Shown: in pieces, positions 21,922 to 31,563 of the stretch
Numbering within the stretch: position 1 is the stretch's first letter
Layout: every line of letters begins with the position of its first letter
From: Nitrogeniibacter mangrovi
Lineage (GTDB): Bacteria; Pseudomonadota; Gammaproteobacteria; Burkholderiales; Rhodocyclaceae
DNA length: 64,000 bases
NCBI RefSeq assembly: GCF_010983895.1
Contig: NZ_CP048836.1
Coordinates: forward strand, 1,364,001 to 1,428,000
Reading direction: 5' to 3'
Made by a program: the position numbers and the translations under genes
Notes under the pieces: generated by a model
Seen by the model: only the letters and a program-made list of their open reading frames with translations
Told to the model about the DNA's origin: nothing
Databases searched by the model: none

Positions 21922-22794
21922 ATGATGCCTCTTTCCATGCGTCGTGCGCTGCTGCGCGCGACCGCCGCCGTCATGGCGAGCGCCTGCTTCTCCGTGCCCG
22001 CGCTGGCCACCGACACCCTGCGGGTGTCCGCCATCCCGGACGAATCGCCCACCGAGCTGCAACGCAAGTTCGCCCCCCTGGGCAAGTACCTCGAGGCCCG
22101 GCTCGGCATGCCGGTCAAGTTCGTGCCGGTCACCGACTATGCCGCGGTGGTCGAGGCGCTGGGATCCGGCAAGGTCGATCTGGCCTGGCTGGGCGGCTTC
22201 ACCTACGTGCAGGCCAAGCTGCGCACCGGCGGCAAGGCCATGCCCCTCGTGCAGCGCGAGCAGGATGCCCGCTTCACTTCCAAGTTCATCACCGCGCGCG
22301 ACGACATCAAGACCTTCGCCGACCTGAAGGGCAAGCGCTTCGCCTTCGGTTCGCCGTCGTCCACCTCGGGGCACCTGATGCCGCGCTACTTCCTCGGCAA
22401 GGAAGGCATCAACCCGGATGTGGATTTCGCCAACGTCGCCTTCTCCGGCGCCCATGACGCCACCGCCGCCTTCGTCGCCGCCGGCAAGGTCGATGCCGGC
22501 GCGCTGAACGCCTCGGTGTGGGACAAGCTGGTCGAGCAGGGCAAGGTCGATACGGACAAGGTGCACGTGTTCGCCACCACGCCGCCGTACTTCGACTACA
22601 ACTGGACGGTGCGCGGTGACCTCGATCCGGCCCTGCAGGCCAAGATCAAGGCCGCCTTCCTGGCGCTCGATCCGGCCAAGCCGGCGGACAAGGCCATCCT
22701 CGACCTGCAGCGTGCCAAACGCTTCATTCCGACCGAGCCGGCCAACTACGATGGCATCGAGTCGGCGGCCCGGGCCGCGGGCCTGCTCAAGTAA
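21922..22794 (+). CDS. PhnD-like ABC transporter substrate-binding protein (putative selenate/phosphonate type)
   Basis: 290-residue periplasmic binding protein. The ATG at 21922 gives a clean signal peptide (MRRALLRATAAVMASACF...ALA); the frame is open 16 codons upstream. The mature protein starts LRVSAIPDESPTELQRKF and has VKFVPVTDYAAVVEAL and VDLAWLGGFTYVQAK, the pattern of the PhnD-like branch annotated as putative selenate transporter binding proteins. GSPSSTSGHLMPRYFL and FSGAHDATAAFVAAGKVDAG are shared with phosphonate/phosphite binders. The ligand cannot be decided from sequence. Confidence 0.82.
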   Translation: MMPLSMRRALLRATAAVMASACFSVPALATDTLRVSAIPDESPTELQRKFAPLGKYLEARLGMPVKFVPVTDYAAVVEALGSGKVDLAWLGGFTYVQAKLRTGGKAMPLVQREQDARFTSKFITARDDIKTFADLKGKRFAFGSPSSTSGHLMPRYFLGKEGINPDVDFANVAFSGAHDATAAFVAAGKVDAGALNASVWDKLVEQGKVDTDKVHVFATTPPYFDYNWTVRGDLDPALQAKIKAAFLALDPAKPADKAILDLQRAKRFIPTEPANYDGIESAARAAGLLK

Positions 22795-22836
22795 CGACGC
22801 AGTGGCCGGTCGTCCGAAGGCGGCCGGCGTACCGCC

Positions 22837-23634
22837 ATGATCGCGCTCGATACGATCCGCGTCGTCCTCGACGGGCGACGCGCCCTCAACGACATCCGCC
22901 TGCGCATCCCGCCGGGTGAGCGGGTGGCGCTCATCGGCCCCTCGGGGGCGGGCAAGACCACCTTGCTGCGGGTGCTCGGCGCGACCCTGCGACCGAGTGC
23001 CGGGCAGGTGTCGGTGCTCGGCACCGATCCCTGGGCGCTGAGCCCCGCCGCCCTGCGCGCCCTGCGCGCCCGCATCGGCAAGATGCACCAGTCGCCGCCG
23101 TTGCCGCCGCGCCAGCGGGTGGTGACCGCGGTGCTGGCCGGCCGCCTCGGGCAGTGGCCATTGTGGCGTTCGCTCGCTTCGCTGGCCTATCCGCTCGATA
23201 TCGATGGTGCCCGCGCGGTGCTCGCGCCGCTGGGGCTGGACGAGCGCCTGTTCGACCGCTGCGGCCAGCTCTCCGGCGGTCAGCTGCAGCGCGTGGCGCT
23301 GGCGCGGGTGCTCTACCAGCAGCCGGCGCTGATGCTCGCCGACGAACCGGTCTCCGCGCTCGACCCGGCGCTGGCGCGCTCGGTGACCCTGTCGCTGAAC
23401 GACACGGCGCGGGCGCGCGGTGTCACCCTGGTGGCCAGCCTGCATGCGGTGGATCTGGCGCTGGATCACTTCTCGCGCGTGATCGGTCTGCGTGACGGGC
23501 GGATCGCCTTCGATCTGCCGGCGGCCGAGGTCGATCCGGTGCGCATCGACGCCCTCTACGCGGGCGCGGGCGACGCGGCCGCGCGGGACGATGAGCCCGT
23601 CGCCGTGACCACGCGCCTGACCCGCTGCGCATGA
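22837..23634 (+). CDS. ABC transporter ATP-binding protein (PhnC-like)
   Basis: 265-residue ATPase with Walker [13 protein letters not shown], signature [13 protein letters not shown] and Walker [15 protein letters not shown], plus the H-loop in [11 protein letters not shown]. It energises the two downstream permeases. Its stop overlaps the first permease start by 4 bases. Lies 42 bases after the binding-protein gene. Confidence 0.92.
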   Translation: MIALDTIRVVLDGRRALNDIRLRIPPGERVALIGPSGAGKTTLLRVLGATLRPSAGQVSVLGTDPWALSPAALRALRARIGKMHQSPPLPPRQRVVTAVLAGRLGQWPLWRSLASLAYPLDIDGARAVLAPLGLDERLFDRCGQLSGGQLQRVALARVLYQQPALMLADEPVSALDPALARSVTLSLNDTARARGVTLVASLHAVDLALDHFSRVIGLRDGRIAFDLPAAEVDPVRIDALYAGAGDAAARDDEPVAVTTRLTRCA

Positions 23635-24448
23635 GCCCGCCGGCGCGCGATCCGGCCGCCCGCGGGCGGCTCACCGGAGTGCTCGTCTTCCTGCTGGTGC
23701 TATGGCCGATGCTGGTCGTGGCCCACTTCGATCCGCGGGCGCTGTTCGATGCCGGCAACCTGGCGACCATGGGGGGGTTCCTGTCCACCTTCCTGCCACC
23801 GGCCACCGACCCGTTCTTCCTCGGCCTGCTCTGGCGGGGCACCGTCGACACCCTGGCCATCGCCACCGCCGGCATCGCCCTGGGCTGGCTGCTGGCGGTT
23901 CCCCTGGCGCTGGTGCTGACCCGCAGCCTGTCGGTGAGCCGGCTCGATGGTCGCGTGCGCGCCCTGTCGGAGCTGCTGCGCGCCCTGGCGCGGCTGCTCA
24001 CCCTGGTGCTGCGCGGGGTGCCCGAGCTGGTATGGGCGCTGGTGTTCGTGCGCATCTTCGGCCTCGGGCCCGCCGCCGGGGTGGCGGCGCTGGCGATCAC
24101 CTACGGCGGCATGCTCGCCAAGGTCTATGCCGAAATTCTCGAATCCGCCCCCAGGCACCGACCCGGGCATTGCTGGCCGGTGGGGCGGGGCGGTTGCAGG
24201 CGCTGGGCTACGGGCTGCTGCCCTCGGCCATCGACGAGCTGGTCTCCTACACCGTGTATCGCTGGGAGTGCGCGGTGCGCGCCTCGGTGGTGATGGGCTT
24301 CGTCGGCGCCGGCGGGCTGGGGCAGCTCATGGATCAGTCCATGAAGATGCTCAACGGCGGCGAGGCGTGCACCATCCTGCTCACCTTCCTGGTGCTGGTC
24401 ATGGGCGCGGATGCCCTCAGCGGCTGGCTGCGGCGGCAACTGGCATGA
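23631..24448 (+). pseudogene. ABC transporter permease 1 (PhnE-like), apparent 1-base frameshift
   Basis: Inner-membrane permease. The first frame (23631 on) covers helices LTGVLVFLLVLWPMLVV and DTLAIATAGIALGWLLAV plus GVPELVWALVFVRIF, then breaks after AKVYAEILESAP. The rest (QAPTRALLAGGAGRLQALGY, YRWECAVRASVVMGFVGAGG, ending at 24448) continues in another frame. One extra C in the C5 run at 24148-24152 restores a single protein of about 272 residues. The downstream permease starts by overlap with the restored stop (ATGA at 24445), which supports an intact gene and a sequencing error. Confidence 0.88.
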
Positions 24449-25209
24449 GGCTCCGGCGCGGACCGCTCGTGGTAGGGCTGCTGCTCGCGGCGGTGGTGGC
24501 CAGCGTCTGGCGCCTCGACCTGGTCGGCGCCGTCGCCGGGAGCAGCGGCGGACTCGACGAGTTGCTGGCCTTCCTCGCGCGCTTCGCGGCACCGGATCTG
24601 TCCGGCGGCTTCCTGCGTCAGGTCGGGCAGGGCACCGTCGAGACGCTGGCGATCTCCCTGATCGGCACCTTGCTGGCCATCGTCGTCGGCGGTGCGCTGG
24701 CCCTGCCGGCGAGCGGCCGCGCCGGGCCCGCGGGCAAGCGGCTCGCCCGCTTCACGCTCAACGCCCTGCGCTCGGTGCCCGAGCTGGTGTGGGCGACGCT
24801 CACCGTGCTGGCCGCCGGGCTCGGCCCCTTCGCCGGCACCCTGGCGCTCGGCCTGCATACCACCGGTGTGCTCGGGCGCCTCTACGCCGAGGCGCTGGAG
24901 AACGCACCGCCAGCGCCCGAGGCGGCCCTGCGCGGCGCCGGCGCCGCCGCCATCCCGGCCTTCCTCTACGGCACCCTGCCCAACGTGATGCCCCAGTGGG
25001 TGGCCTACGCGCTGTACCGCTGGGAGATGAACATCCGCATGGCGGCCATCCTCGGCTTCGTCGGCGCCGGCGGCCTGGGGGCGCAGCTGTACTACGCCCT
25101 CTCGCTGTTCCAGGAGGCGCAGGCGGCCACCGTGATCCTCGCGATGCTGCTGCTGTCCCTGGTGGTCGATGCCCTGAGCCAGACCCTGCGCCGCCGCCTG
25201 GTCGTTTGA
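24445..25209 (+). CDS. ABC transporter permease 2 (PhnE-like)
   Basis: 254-residue inner-membrane permease. The membrane domain has ETLAISLIGTLLAIVVGGAL, RSVPELVWATLTVLAAGLGP and the EAA-type coupling motif in EALENAPPAPEAALRGAGAA. C-terminal YRWEMNIRMAAILGFVGAGG matches permease 1, so the two permeases are paralogues that likely form a heterodimer. ATGA overlap with permease 1. Confidence 0.92.
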   Translation: MRLRRGPLVVGLLLAAVVASVWRLDLVGAVAGSSGGLDELLAFLARFAAPDLSGGFLRQVGQGTVETLAISLIGTLLAIVVGGALALPASGRAGPAGKRLARFTLNALRSVPELVWATLTVLAAGLGPFAGTLALGLHTTGVLGRLYAEALENAPPAPEAALRGAGAAAIPAFLYGTLPNVMPQWVAYALYRWEMNIRMAAILGFVGAGGLGAQLYYALSLFQEAQAATVILAMLLLSLVVDALSQTLRRRLVV

Positions 25210-25233
25210 GGCGACCGTCCCCGCGCTGCCCGA

Positions 25234-25307
25234 CTGTCGTCGTTCGGCAACCAATCTGTCACCTCGCCGACTTGTTGATCTCGTAACGTCCCCGCAACCG
25301 ACGACAG
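25234..25307. other. Nine-base inverted repeat upstream of the btaA-like gene
   Basis: CTGTCGTCG at 25234-25242 and CGACGACAG at 25299-25307, separated by 56 bases, within the 108-base gap before the BtaA-like gene. Could be paired operator sites or chance; the right arm abuts the ribosome-binding AGGGGA. Confidence 0.3.
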
Positions 25308-25317
25308 GGGAGTGGGG

Positions 25318-26535
25318 ATGAACTCGAAGGCATTGATCGACGCGGCGGTGCTCAACTCGACCACCAGCGGCCGCAAGGGCCTGGCGGATCGGCTCTTCGC
25401 CGCCTGGTTCAACCGCCTGGTGTATGCGCAGATCTGGGAGGACCCGGTCAGCGATCTGGCGGCGCTGGCGCTCCGGCCCGGCGAGCACGTGCTCACCATC
25501 GCCTCGGGCGGCTGCAATGCTTTGGCCTATCTGACCGCACGCCCCGGCGCGGTGCATGCGGTCGATCTGAACGCCTCCCACCTGGCCACCCTGGCGATCA
25601 AGGCGGCAGCCGTGCGTGGCCTGACGGATTACGACGAGCTGCTCGCCTTTCTCGGCGACGCCGCCCGGCGCGACAACCGTCAGCGCTTCGAGCAATTCGT
25701 TGCGCCGCATCTGAACGCGGCCGACCGGGCCTGGTGGACCGGGCGCGATCTGCTCGGCCGCCGTCGCTACGGCTATTTCTCCCGCCACTTCTACCGCAAG
25801 GGCTTGCTGGGCGAGTTCATCGCCCTGTCGCATCCGCTCGCGCGCCTGCTCGGCGGCCATCTGGGCAAGATGGCCGAGGCGGACTCGCCCGAGGCGCAGC
25901 GGGCGCTCTTCGATCGCCATGTGGCGCCGGTGTTCCGCCACTGGCTCGTGCGTTTCCTCGCCAACCGGCCGATGGCGCTCTACAGCCTGGGCATCCCGCC
26001 GTCCCAGTTCGCCGCGATCAAGCGCGACGCCGACGGTGACGTGGCCGCCGACTTCTGCGAACGCATGCGCCGCCTGCTGTGCGACTGGCCCATCGAGGCC
26101 AACTGCTTCGCCATGCAGGCGGTGCATCGCCGCTATGATCCGGCGATCCAGTCCTCGCTGCCCATGTACCTGCAGCGCCAGCATCACGAGGCCGTGCGCG
26201 CGGGCCTCGATGCGCTGCACAGCCACCACTGCTCGATCACCGACTTCCTCGTCGGCCAGCCCAAGGCCTCGCTCGACGCCTACCTGTTCCTCGACGCCCA
26301 GGACTGGATGGACCCGGCCCAGCTGACGGCGCTGTGGGAGGCGGTGACACGCACCGCCGCGCCGGGCGCGCGGGTGGTGTTCCGCACCGGCGGCACTGTC
26401 TCGCCGCTCGAGTCGCAGCTGCCCGAGGCGCTGCTGGCCGAATGGAGCACCGATGCGGCGCGCAACGCCGCCTTGCATGCCAGCGACCGTTCCGCCATCT
26501 ACGGGGGCATGCACCTGTACGTCAAACGGTGCTGA
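25318..26535 (+). CDS. btaA: DUF3419 / BtaA-like S-adenosylmethionine:diacylglycerol 3-amino-3-carboxypropyl transferase
   Basis: 405 residues. BtaA transfers the aminocarboxypropyl group of SAM to diacylglycerol to give diacylglyceryl homoserine, the first step to betaine lipids. Family features: FNRLVYAQIWEDPVSD at the N-terminus, the SAM-binding VLTIASGGCNALAYL, VHAVDLNASHLATLA, and the C-terminal Rossmann part ending IYGGMHLYVKRC. The ATG at 25318 is chosen because AGGGGA is well spaced; a GTG lies 6 bases upstream. No btaB methyltransferase is adjacent; a GNAT gene follows by a 1-base overlap. Confidence 0.82.
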   Translation: MNSKALIDAAVLNSTTSGRKGLADRLFAAWFNRLVYAQIWEDPVSDLAALALRPGEHVLTIASGGCNALAYLTARPGAVHAVDLNASHLATLAIKAAAVRGLTDYDELLAFLGDAARRDNRQRFEQFVAPHLNAADRAWWTGRDLLGRRRYGYFSRHFYRKGLLGEFIALSHPLARLLGGHLGKMAEADSPEAQRALFDRHVAPVFRHWLVRFLANRPMALYSLGIPPSQFAAIKRDADGDVAADFCERMRRLLCDWPIEANCFAMQAVHRRYDPAIQSSLPMYLQRQHHEAVRAGLDALHSHHCSITDFLVGQPKASLDAYLFLDAQDWMDPAQLTALWEAVTRTAAPGARVVFRTGGTVSPLESQLPEALLAEWSTDAARNAALHASDRSAIYGGMHLYVKRC

Positions 26536-27629
26536 TGCCGGCCCGTGCCCCGGCTCCCGCCGGCCAGGGCGAATGGCTGGCGCGGGCCGGCCGCGACGGT
26601 GCCGGGGTGTGGCTCGACAACGCCCGCGGCGCCGTCCACACCCTTGAGGATGACGGTCACTCGTTGTCCCTGGTGCTCGCGGACGATGATCCCGGGACGA
26701 GCTACGTGGCCAGCCTGATTTCCGCCTGGCCGCGTTACGGGTGCGATGAGGCGCGGCGCCACCTGCCGCTGCCTGCGCGCCCCGCGGCGTCGTTGGCGCT
26801 CGGGCCGCTGGCGGCGCTGATGCGCGCCGGACGCCTGCACCGGGCCGCCTTCGTGGGCAACGAGCTGGTCTCCACCAACCTGCTGCCGGACCTGTCCGCC
26901 GACGCCTGGCGGCGGGTGCGCGACGCGGCCATTGCCCTGGCGCCGGCGCGGCCGCTGGTGCTGCGCAATGTGTGCGAGGCGATCCGGTCGGGCCTGCCGG
27001 CGAGGCTCGAACGTGCCGGGTGGCTGCTGGTGCCGGCGCGCACCGTGTACCTGTGCGACCCGGCCGATCCGGCGGTGCGCCGACGCAACAACAACAAGAA
27101 CGACGCCCGCCTGCTCAAGCGTGAGGATGTGCGTTTCGTGTCGCCCGAGGCCATCGTGCCGGCCGATCTGCCGGCCCTGCGGGCGCTGTTCCGGCAGCTG
27201 TTCATGGAGCGTCACTCGGCGCTCAATCCGGATTTCTCCGACGCCTTCTTCGAGTTGTGTCGCACCCGGCGCTACCTCGAACTGCACGGCTTGCGTCATG
27301 ACGGCCGCTGGGTGGGCGTGGTCGGGTTTCTCCATCGCCACGGCTGGCTCACGACGCCGCTGCTCGGCTATGACCTGAGCGCGCCGCGTGAGCTGGGGCT
27401 GTATCGGCGCCTGATGGCCCATGGCCAGCGCGCGGCGCTGGCGTGCGGCGCACGCCTGCACCTGAGCGCCGGGGCCGGCGAGTTCAAGCGTTCCCGCGGC
27501 GGCGAGCCGGTGCTGGAGTTCACCGCGCTGTATGTGGCGCATCTGCCGCGTGGGCCGCGGGCCGCCGCCACCGCGTTCGCTGCAACCCTGGCGCGGCTGG
27601 CGCCGCCGGTACTGCGGCGCTTCGGCTGA
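26535..27629 (+). CDS. GNAT-superfamily acyltransferase, BcsL/CelD-like
   Basis: 364 residues, starting by TGATG overlap with btaA, so co-translated. The N-terminal half has GRLHRAAFVGNELVSTNLLP. The C-terminal half has LRALFRQLFMERHSALNP, VGVVGFLHRHGWLTTPLLGYD and LHLSAGAGEFKRSRGGEP. The last resembles the acyl-CoA-binding fold of FemAB/CelD-type GNAT proteins. Exact substrate unknown. Coupling to BtaA suggests acylation of the homoserine amino group or another lipid-related acceptor; this is inference. Convergent with the next gene, with zero spacing between the stops. Confidence 0.6.
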   Translation: MPARAPAPAGQGEWLARAGRDGAGVWLDNARGAVHTLEDDGHSLSLVLADDDPGTSYVASLISAWPRYGCDEARRHLPLPARPAASLALGPLAALMRAGRLHRAAFVGNELVSTNLLPDLSADAWRRVRDAAIALAPARPLVLRNVCEAIRSGLPARLERAGWLLVPARTVYLCDPADPAVRRRNNNKNDARLLKREDVRFVSPEAIVPADLPALRALFRQLFMERHSALNPDFSDAFFELCRTRRYLELHGLRHDGRWVGVVGFLHRHGWLTTPLLGYDLSAPRELGLYRRLMAHGQRAALACGARLHLSAGAGEFKRSRGGEPVLEFTALYVAHLPRGPRAAATAFAATLARLAPPVLRRFG

Positions 27630-29009
27630 TCAGGCCCGCGGCAGGCGGGCGCTCACGGTGGTGCCCTGGCCGGGCGCGGTGCGTACCGCGAGCTGGCCGC
27701 CATAGGTCTGCAGGCGCTGGCGCATGCGTGCGAGGCCGCCGTCCGTGCGGGCGTGCCGGGGCGCGTCGAAGCCCTTGCCGTTGTCAGCGACCGTCAGCCG
27801 GGCTTCCGCCTCGTCGAGCTTGAGGCGCAGGTGCACATGACTCGCCTCCGCATGGCGCAGGATGTTGCTGACGGCGGCGCGCGCGACCCGGAGCAGGGCG
27901 TGCGAGCGGGGGTCGTCCAGGTCGACGGCGTCGGGCAGGTCGATGTCCGCCTTGAGCCCGCGCCGCTCCTGCAGCGTCTCGCCCAGGGCTCGCAGCGCCG
28001 CGATCAGGCCCTGTTCGGCCAGCGTCCGGGGGGCGAGCTGGTCGGCGGTTTCGCCGGCCAGCGCGTCGGCGTCGGACAGCGTCCCTTGGAGGCGGTCGAA
28101 ACGCGCGCCGAAGGCCGCACTGAACTCTTCGGGCAGCTTGCGCAGGATCCACTCGGCGTCGCCGCGGGCGGCCGCGAGCAGGGCGCGAAGACGGTCGTCG
28201 AGGGTGTGGGCCAGCTGCGCGCGTTCGGCTTCGTCCGCCTCGGTGATGGCGCGGGCGAGCGTCTGCAGCTCGGCGGTGCGCTCGTGCACGCGGGAGGCGA
28301 TCCGCCCGTCCTCGCCGGCCAGCAGGTGCGGGATCTGCTCGCGCAGGGCGCGCTGGCGGCGCAGCATCACCCATAGCAGCACGGTCACGAGCACGGCGAA
28401 CACGCCGAGGGCGATGTTCGTGCTTCGGGCCCGGGTGAGGCGTTGGTCGATGTCGCCGATGAGGGTCTCGCGCCGGGTGGTGAACTGCTGGCGCAGATCG
28501 TCGATGCGGGCCTTGAGGGCGACCAGATTCTTGGCTTCGAGGCGCACTGTGCCCGCCTGCTTGGCGAGCGTGGCGCGTTCGACGGCGAAGCGCAGGTCCT
28601 GGGTCGCCGCGCGGGCCAGCTCGGTGAGGTCCTGCAACGGGCCTGCGTCGGCGCCTTTCGCCGGGAGCGCCAGTTCGTCGAGCGTTGTTTCCACGCGATT
28701 GGACGTGATCTTGCCGGTGGGCAGCTCGGTGGCGTCGCCGGTGCGCAGGAAGCGGCGGACCGCGGCTTCCGAGTCGGCCATCGTGCGTTCGAGCCGATCG
28801 AGCGCATCGAGCTGGGCGGTGCGCTCATGCAGTTCGCCGAGTGCCGCCTTGCCCTGCGAGGTGTGCACATGGGCGCTGGCCAGCAGCGCGAGGGTGATCA
28901 CGCAGCCCAGAGTCAGCAGGATCGGGGGCCATTTGCGCGCGCGGGCGTCAGGGCGGCCAGGCGCGTGGTGAATGTCCGGGTGCGGCTGGCTTGGGGAGGC
29001 TCGGGGCAT
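27630..29009 (-). CDS. NarX-type membrane sensor kinase-like protein lacking the usual phospho-acceptor His
   Basis: 459 residues: TM1 (about 27-46), a CHASE3-like helical periplasmic domain (47-195), TM2 (about 199-216), a linker, a HisKA_3-like dimerisation region and a HATPase domain with [15 protein letters not shown] (N box), [11 protein letters not shown] (G1) and [10 protein letters not shown]. In the HisKA_3 region [18 protein letters not shown] aligns with the usual ER.RIARELHDELGQLL, so Asp271 occupies the catalytic His position; the nearest His is 268. It may be a pseudokinase or use a shifted His. No response regulator is adjacent; it is divergent from an MCP gene. Confidence 0.75.
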   Translation of the reverse strand: MPRASPSQPHPDIHHAPGRPDARARKWPPILLTLGCVITLALLASAHVHTSQGKAALGELHERTAQLDALDRLERTMADSEAAVRRFLRTGDATELPTGKITSNRVETTLDELALPAKGADAGPLQDLTELARAATQDLRFAVERATLAKQAGTVRLEAKNLVALKARIDDLRQQFTTRRETLIGDIDQRLTRARSTNIALGVFAVLVTVLLWVMLRRQRALREQIPHLLAGEDGRIASRVHERTAELQTLARAITEADEAERAQLAHTLDDRLRALLAAARGDAEWILRKLPEEFSAAFGARFDRLQGTLSDADALAGETADQLAPRTLAEQGLIAALRALGETLQERRGLKADIDLPDAVDLDDPRSHALLRVARAAVSNILRHAEASHVHLRLKLDEAEARLTVADNGKGFDAPRHARTDGGLARMRQRLQTYGGQLAVRTAPGQGTTVSARLPRA

Positions 29010-29417
29010 GGGGTTTGGATGCTTTCGACTGGCGGATGGGGGCGCTTCGACGCGGTGGCAGGGCGACAGCATAAACGAGGCGCGTTGTGCGTGGCATCGG
29101 GGTGGGGCGACGCTGATGCACGAACATCGTGCCATGGCGCTTGTTTTGGGCGTCGGTGCCCGTTCCTGGTGCATGACGTGGGGGAGGGGAGCCGGAGCGC
29201 GGTGCTGGGCGTGTGCCGCGGCATGGCGCCGCAAGCGCCCAAGCGGCGCGGGATGGCGAATGACCCTCGACCGGCCGTGTTGGCAGCCCATGGATCGGGC
29301 GCTGCAGCACCTTCTGATGGCACATGTTTTGCGTTGCCATGTTGGATGCCCCTCCGAAGGAGGCTTGATTCCTGTGTGTATTTCGGATGGCGGATGGTGC
29401 AATGCGGGAGCGAATGC
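29010..29417. other. 408-base divergent intergenic region with no gene
   Basis: Lies between the divergent kinase and MCP genes. Open frames through it lack family similarity and ribosome sites. A 6-base inverted repeat around GAA (CCTCC-GAA-GGAGG, about 29352-29364) and GGGAG 7 bases before the MCP ATG are the only visible elements. No convincing sigma-70 or sigma-28 hexamer pair was found by eye. Confidence 0.5.
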
Positions 29418-30620
29418 ATGGATATGGCGAAGCGACAGCGACGTGGTGATTCGGATCGTGTGATGGCCGTCGGACGGCATGTCCTGACCCTGCCCGGTGT
29501 CGGTCTCTGGATGTCGGGGCTGATGATCGGAATGATCCTGTCCGGGGGGCTTCAGGTCGAGCCCTGGGCGCTGGTCCTGGCGGTGCTCGGGACGGGCGTG
29601 GGGGTGTGGAGTGCGCGCGAACTGCGCCAGGTCGACGCGTGTCTGGACGCGCTCGCCGCGCATACGGTCCGGCTCCAGCAGGGCGACTTCATCACCCGCA
29701 TCGAGCCCCCCCGGGTGGTGGCCCTGCAACCCCTGGTGGCCCGGTACAACGCCCTGAGCCGGACGATGGCCGGGCTCGTGGCTCACTTCGCGCGCCTGGC
29801 GCAGGAACTGGCGAGCGTGGCTGGCGAGTCGAGCGTCAACGCCGACAAGGGTGATGAGAGCGCCCGTGCCCAGCGCGACCTGACCCATTCGTCGGCGGCG
29901 GCGATCGAGCAGTTCTCCTGCAGCATGCGCACCGCCGGCGATCTGGCCGCCGGCGCGGCCGAGGAGGCCAGCTGCACGGGCATCGCGGCGCAGGAAAACG
30001 CGGTGGTGACCGATCGGCTCAAGTCCACCCTCCAGACCCTGTCGCAGTCGGTGGCCGACAGCGCCCGCGACGCGCGGCAGCTGGCCGAGGGCTACCGCCA
30101 GATCGAGACCATCACCGCCCTGATCTCGGAAATCGCCGACCAGACCAACCTGCTGTCCCTGAACGCCGCCATCGAGGCGGCACGCGCTGGCGACACCGGG
30201 CGAGGTTTCGCGGTGGTGGCCGACGAGGTGCGCAAGCTGGCCGATCGCACCGCCAACGCGACCGGCGACATCGACGCCATCGTGCAGCGCCTGCGCGGCT
30301 ATGTCGAATCGATGGAGTCGGGCATGCGCGCGACCGGCGACCGCGCCGAGTGCAGCGTGCTCGAGGCGGACGCCGCGGCCCATGCCCTCGGGGCGATGGC
30401 AGACCAGTCGCGGCGCATGCGCGACATGGTGCACGGCATTGCCGAAGCGATGCGCGAGCAGGGGGTGGCCAGCCAGGCCATTGCCGGCGATGTGGAGCAT
30501 GTGGCCGACCTGGCCGACCGCAACGAACTCATGTCCCGCGAGAACAGTGAGCTGGCGCGCTACCTGCAGCAACTCGCCGGCCAGTTGCGCGACGTGCTGA
30601 CCCCTTACCGATACGAGTGA
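29418..30620 (+). CDS. Methyl-accepting chemotaxis protein without a periplasmic sensor
   Basis: 400 residues. The ATG at 29418 has GGGAG 7 bases upstream. Two closely spaced N-terminal helices ([17 protein letters not shown] and [17 protein letters not shown]) leave no real periplasmic domain. A HAMP-like stretch leads into a cytoplasmic coiled-coil with the conserved tip [20 protein letters not shown] and [17 protein letters not shown]. It probably senses a cytoplasmic or membrane signal and feeds CheA/CheW. Not preceded by che genes; followed 3 bases later by the NIT-like gene. Confidence 0.88.
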   Translation: MDMAKRQRRGDSDRVMAVGRHVLTLPGVGLWMSGLMIGMILSGGLQVEPWALVLAVLGTGVGVWSARELRQVDACLDALAAHTVRLQQGDFITRIEPPRVVALQPLVARYNALSRTMAGLVAHFARLAQELASVAGESSVNADKGDESARAQRDLTHSSAAAIEQFSCSMRTAGDLAAGAAEEASCTGIAAQENAVVTDRLKSTLQTLSQSVADSARDARQLAEGYRQIETITALISEIADQTNLLSLNAAIEAARAGDTGRGFAVVADEVRKLADRTANATGDIDAIVQRLRGYVESMESGMRATGDRAECSVLEADAAAHALGAMADQSRRMRDMVHGIAEAMREQGVASQAIAGDVEHVADLADRNELMSRENSELARYLQQLAGQLRDVLTPYRYE

Positions 30621-30623
30621 GCG

Positions 30624-31550
30624 ATGATGATCGAGCTAGCCTCCGAACCCTTCCTGGCGCTGGCCTCCGGCGTGGTCGCCGCTGGCCTGATCGTGCATGC
30701 CGTGCTCGTGCGCCGGCGTGCGCCCGCGCCGGTCGACGCGGCCGAGGCGGTGGGCACCTGTCGGCTCATGCTCGGCCTGGTGCGCAACATGCAGCAACAC
30801 CGCGGCATGAGCAGCGCCTGGCTCGCCGGCGACGCCGGCTTCGGGCCGCGCATGGACGCCCGGCGTCGCGACATCACCGACCTCTTCGTGCGCCTCGAAC
30901 AGGCCCTCGAGTCCGAGTACGTCCGCGCCTGCCCTTACCCGGAGCAGGCCGCGTTCGAGGAACTGCGCCAGCAGTGGCAGGCGCTGGTGGACGGGCTCGC
31001 GCAGCGTTCGGCCGAGGACAGCATCACGCGTCACAGCTTCCTGATCGCCACCGTGCTCGACTGGCTCTCCGGCTACGGCGAGGCCCGTCTGGCGCCACTG
31101 GTGCAGGGGAGCGGTACGGCGGCCGGGGTGCGCAGCTATACCCACCGGCTGCCGGCGGTGACCGAGGCGCTGGGGCAGGCGCGGGCCATCGGCAGCAGCG
31201 TGGCCGCGCGCAAGGGCTGCTCGCCGGTGGCGCGGGTGCGCCTGCTGTTCCTGATCGCCCGTGCCGAGGCGCTGGTGGCCCAATCGACGCGCGATCCGGC
31301 GGTGGCGGGCGAGGCCGCGGTGCGCGATCGCGCCCGTCACTGCGTGGCGGAGATGGCGCGGGTGGTGCGCGCCGACATGCTCATGCGCGCCGGGGTCACG
31401 GTGTCGGCGGACGATTACTTCGCCCTCGCCACCCAGACCATCGACGCGGTGTTCGCCTGGATCGAGGCCTGCGGCGGCGCGCTGCTGCAGGCCGAAACCC
31501 GCGCCCATCCGCGCGCTGCGCCGACATCGCGGCTGGAGCTGGGGGCCTGA
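30624..31550 (+). CDS. Membrane-anchored protein with a NIT-like (nitrate/nitrite sensing) helical domain
   Basis: 308 residues: one N-terminal membrane helix (FLALASGVVAAGLIVHAVLV) followed by an all-helical region. LMLGLVRNMQQHRGMSSAWLA resembles the conserved ERG-type helix of NIT domains (here QHRG), and the two four-helix-like halves fit that fold. It has no output domain of its own. The MCP lies 3 bases upstream and the GGDEF-EAL protein 13 bases downstream, so it may supply the sensing function to one of them. The assignment is by pattern and moderate. Confidence 0.55.
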   Translation: MMIELASEPFLALASGVVAAGLIVHAVLVRRRAPAPVDAAEAVGTCRLMLGLVRNMQQHRGMSSAWLAGDAGFGPRMDARRRDITDLFVRLEQALESEYVRACPYPEQAAFEELRQQWQALVDGLAQRSAEDSITRHSFLIATVLDWLSGYGEARLAPLVQGSGTAAGVRSYTHRLPAVTEALGQARAIGSSVAARKGCSPVARVRLLFLIARAEALVAQSTRDPAVAGEAAVRDRARHCVAEMARVVRADMLMRAGVTVSADDYFALATQTIDAVFAWIEACGGALLQAETRAHPRAAPTSRLELGA

Positions 31551-31563
31551 GGGCGCACGGATC

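Noticed and set aside
24148-24152. Programmed ribosomal frameshift in the first permease or lptG
   Set aside because: No slippery heptamer with a downstream stimulatory structure is evident, and such frameshifting is not known in these families; a missing homopolymer base explains both.
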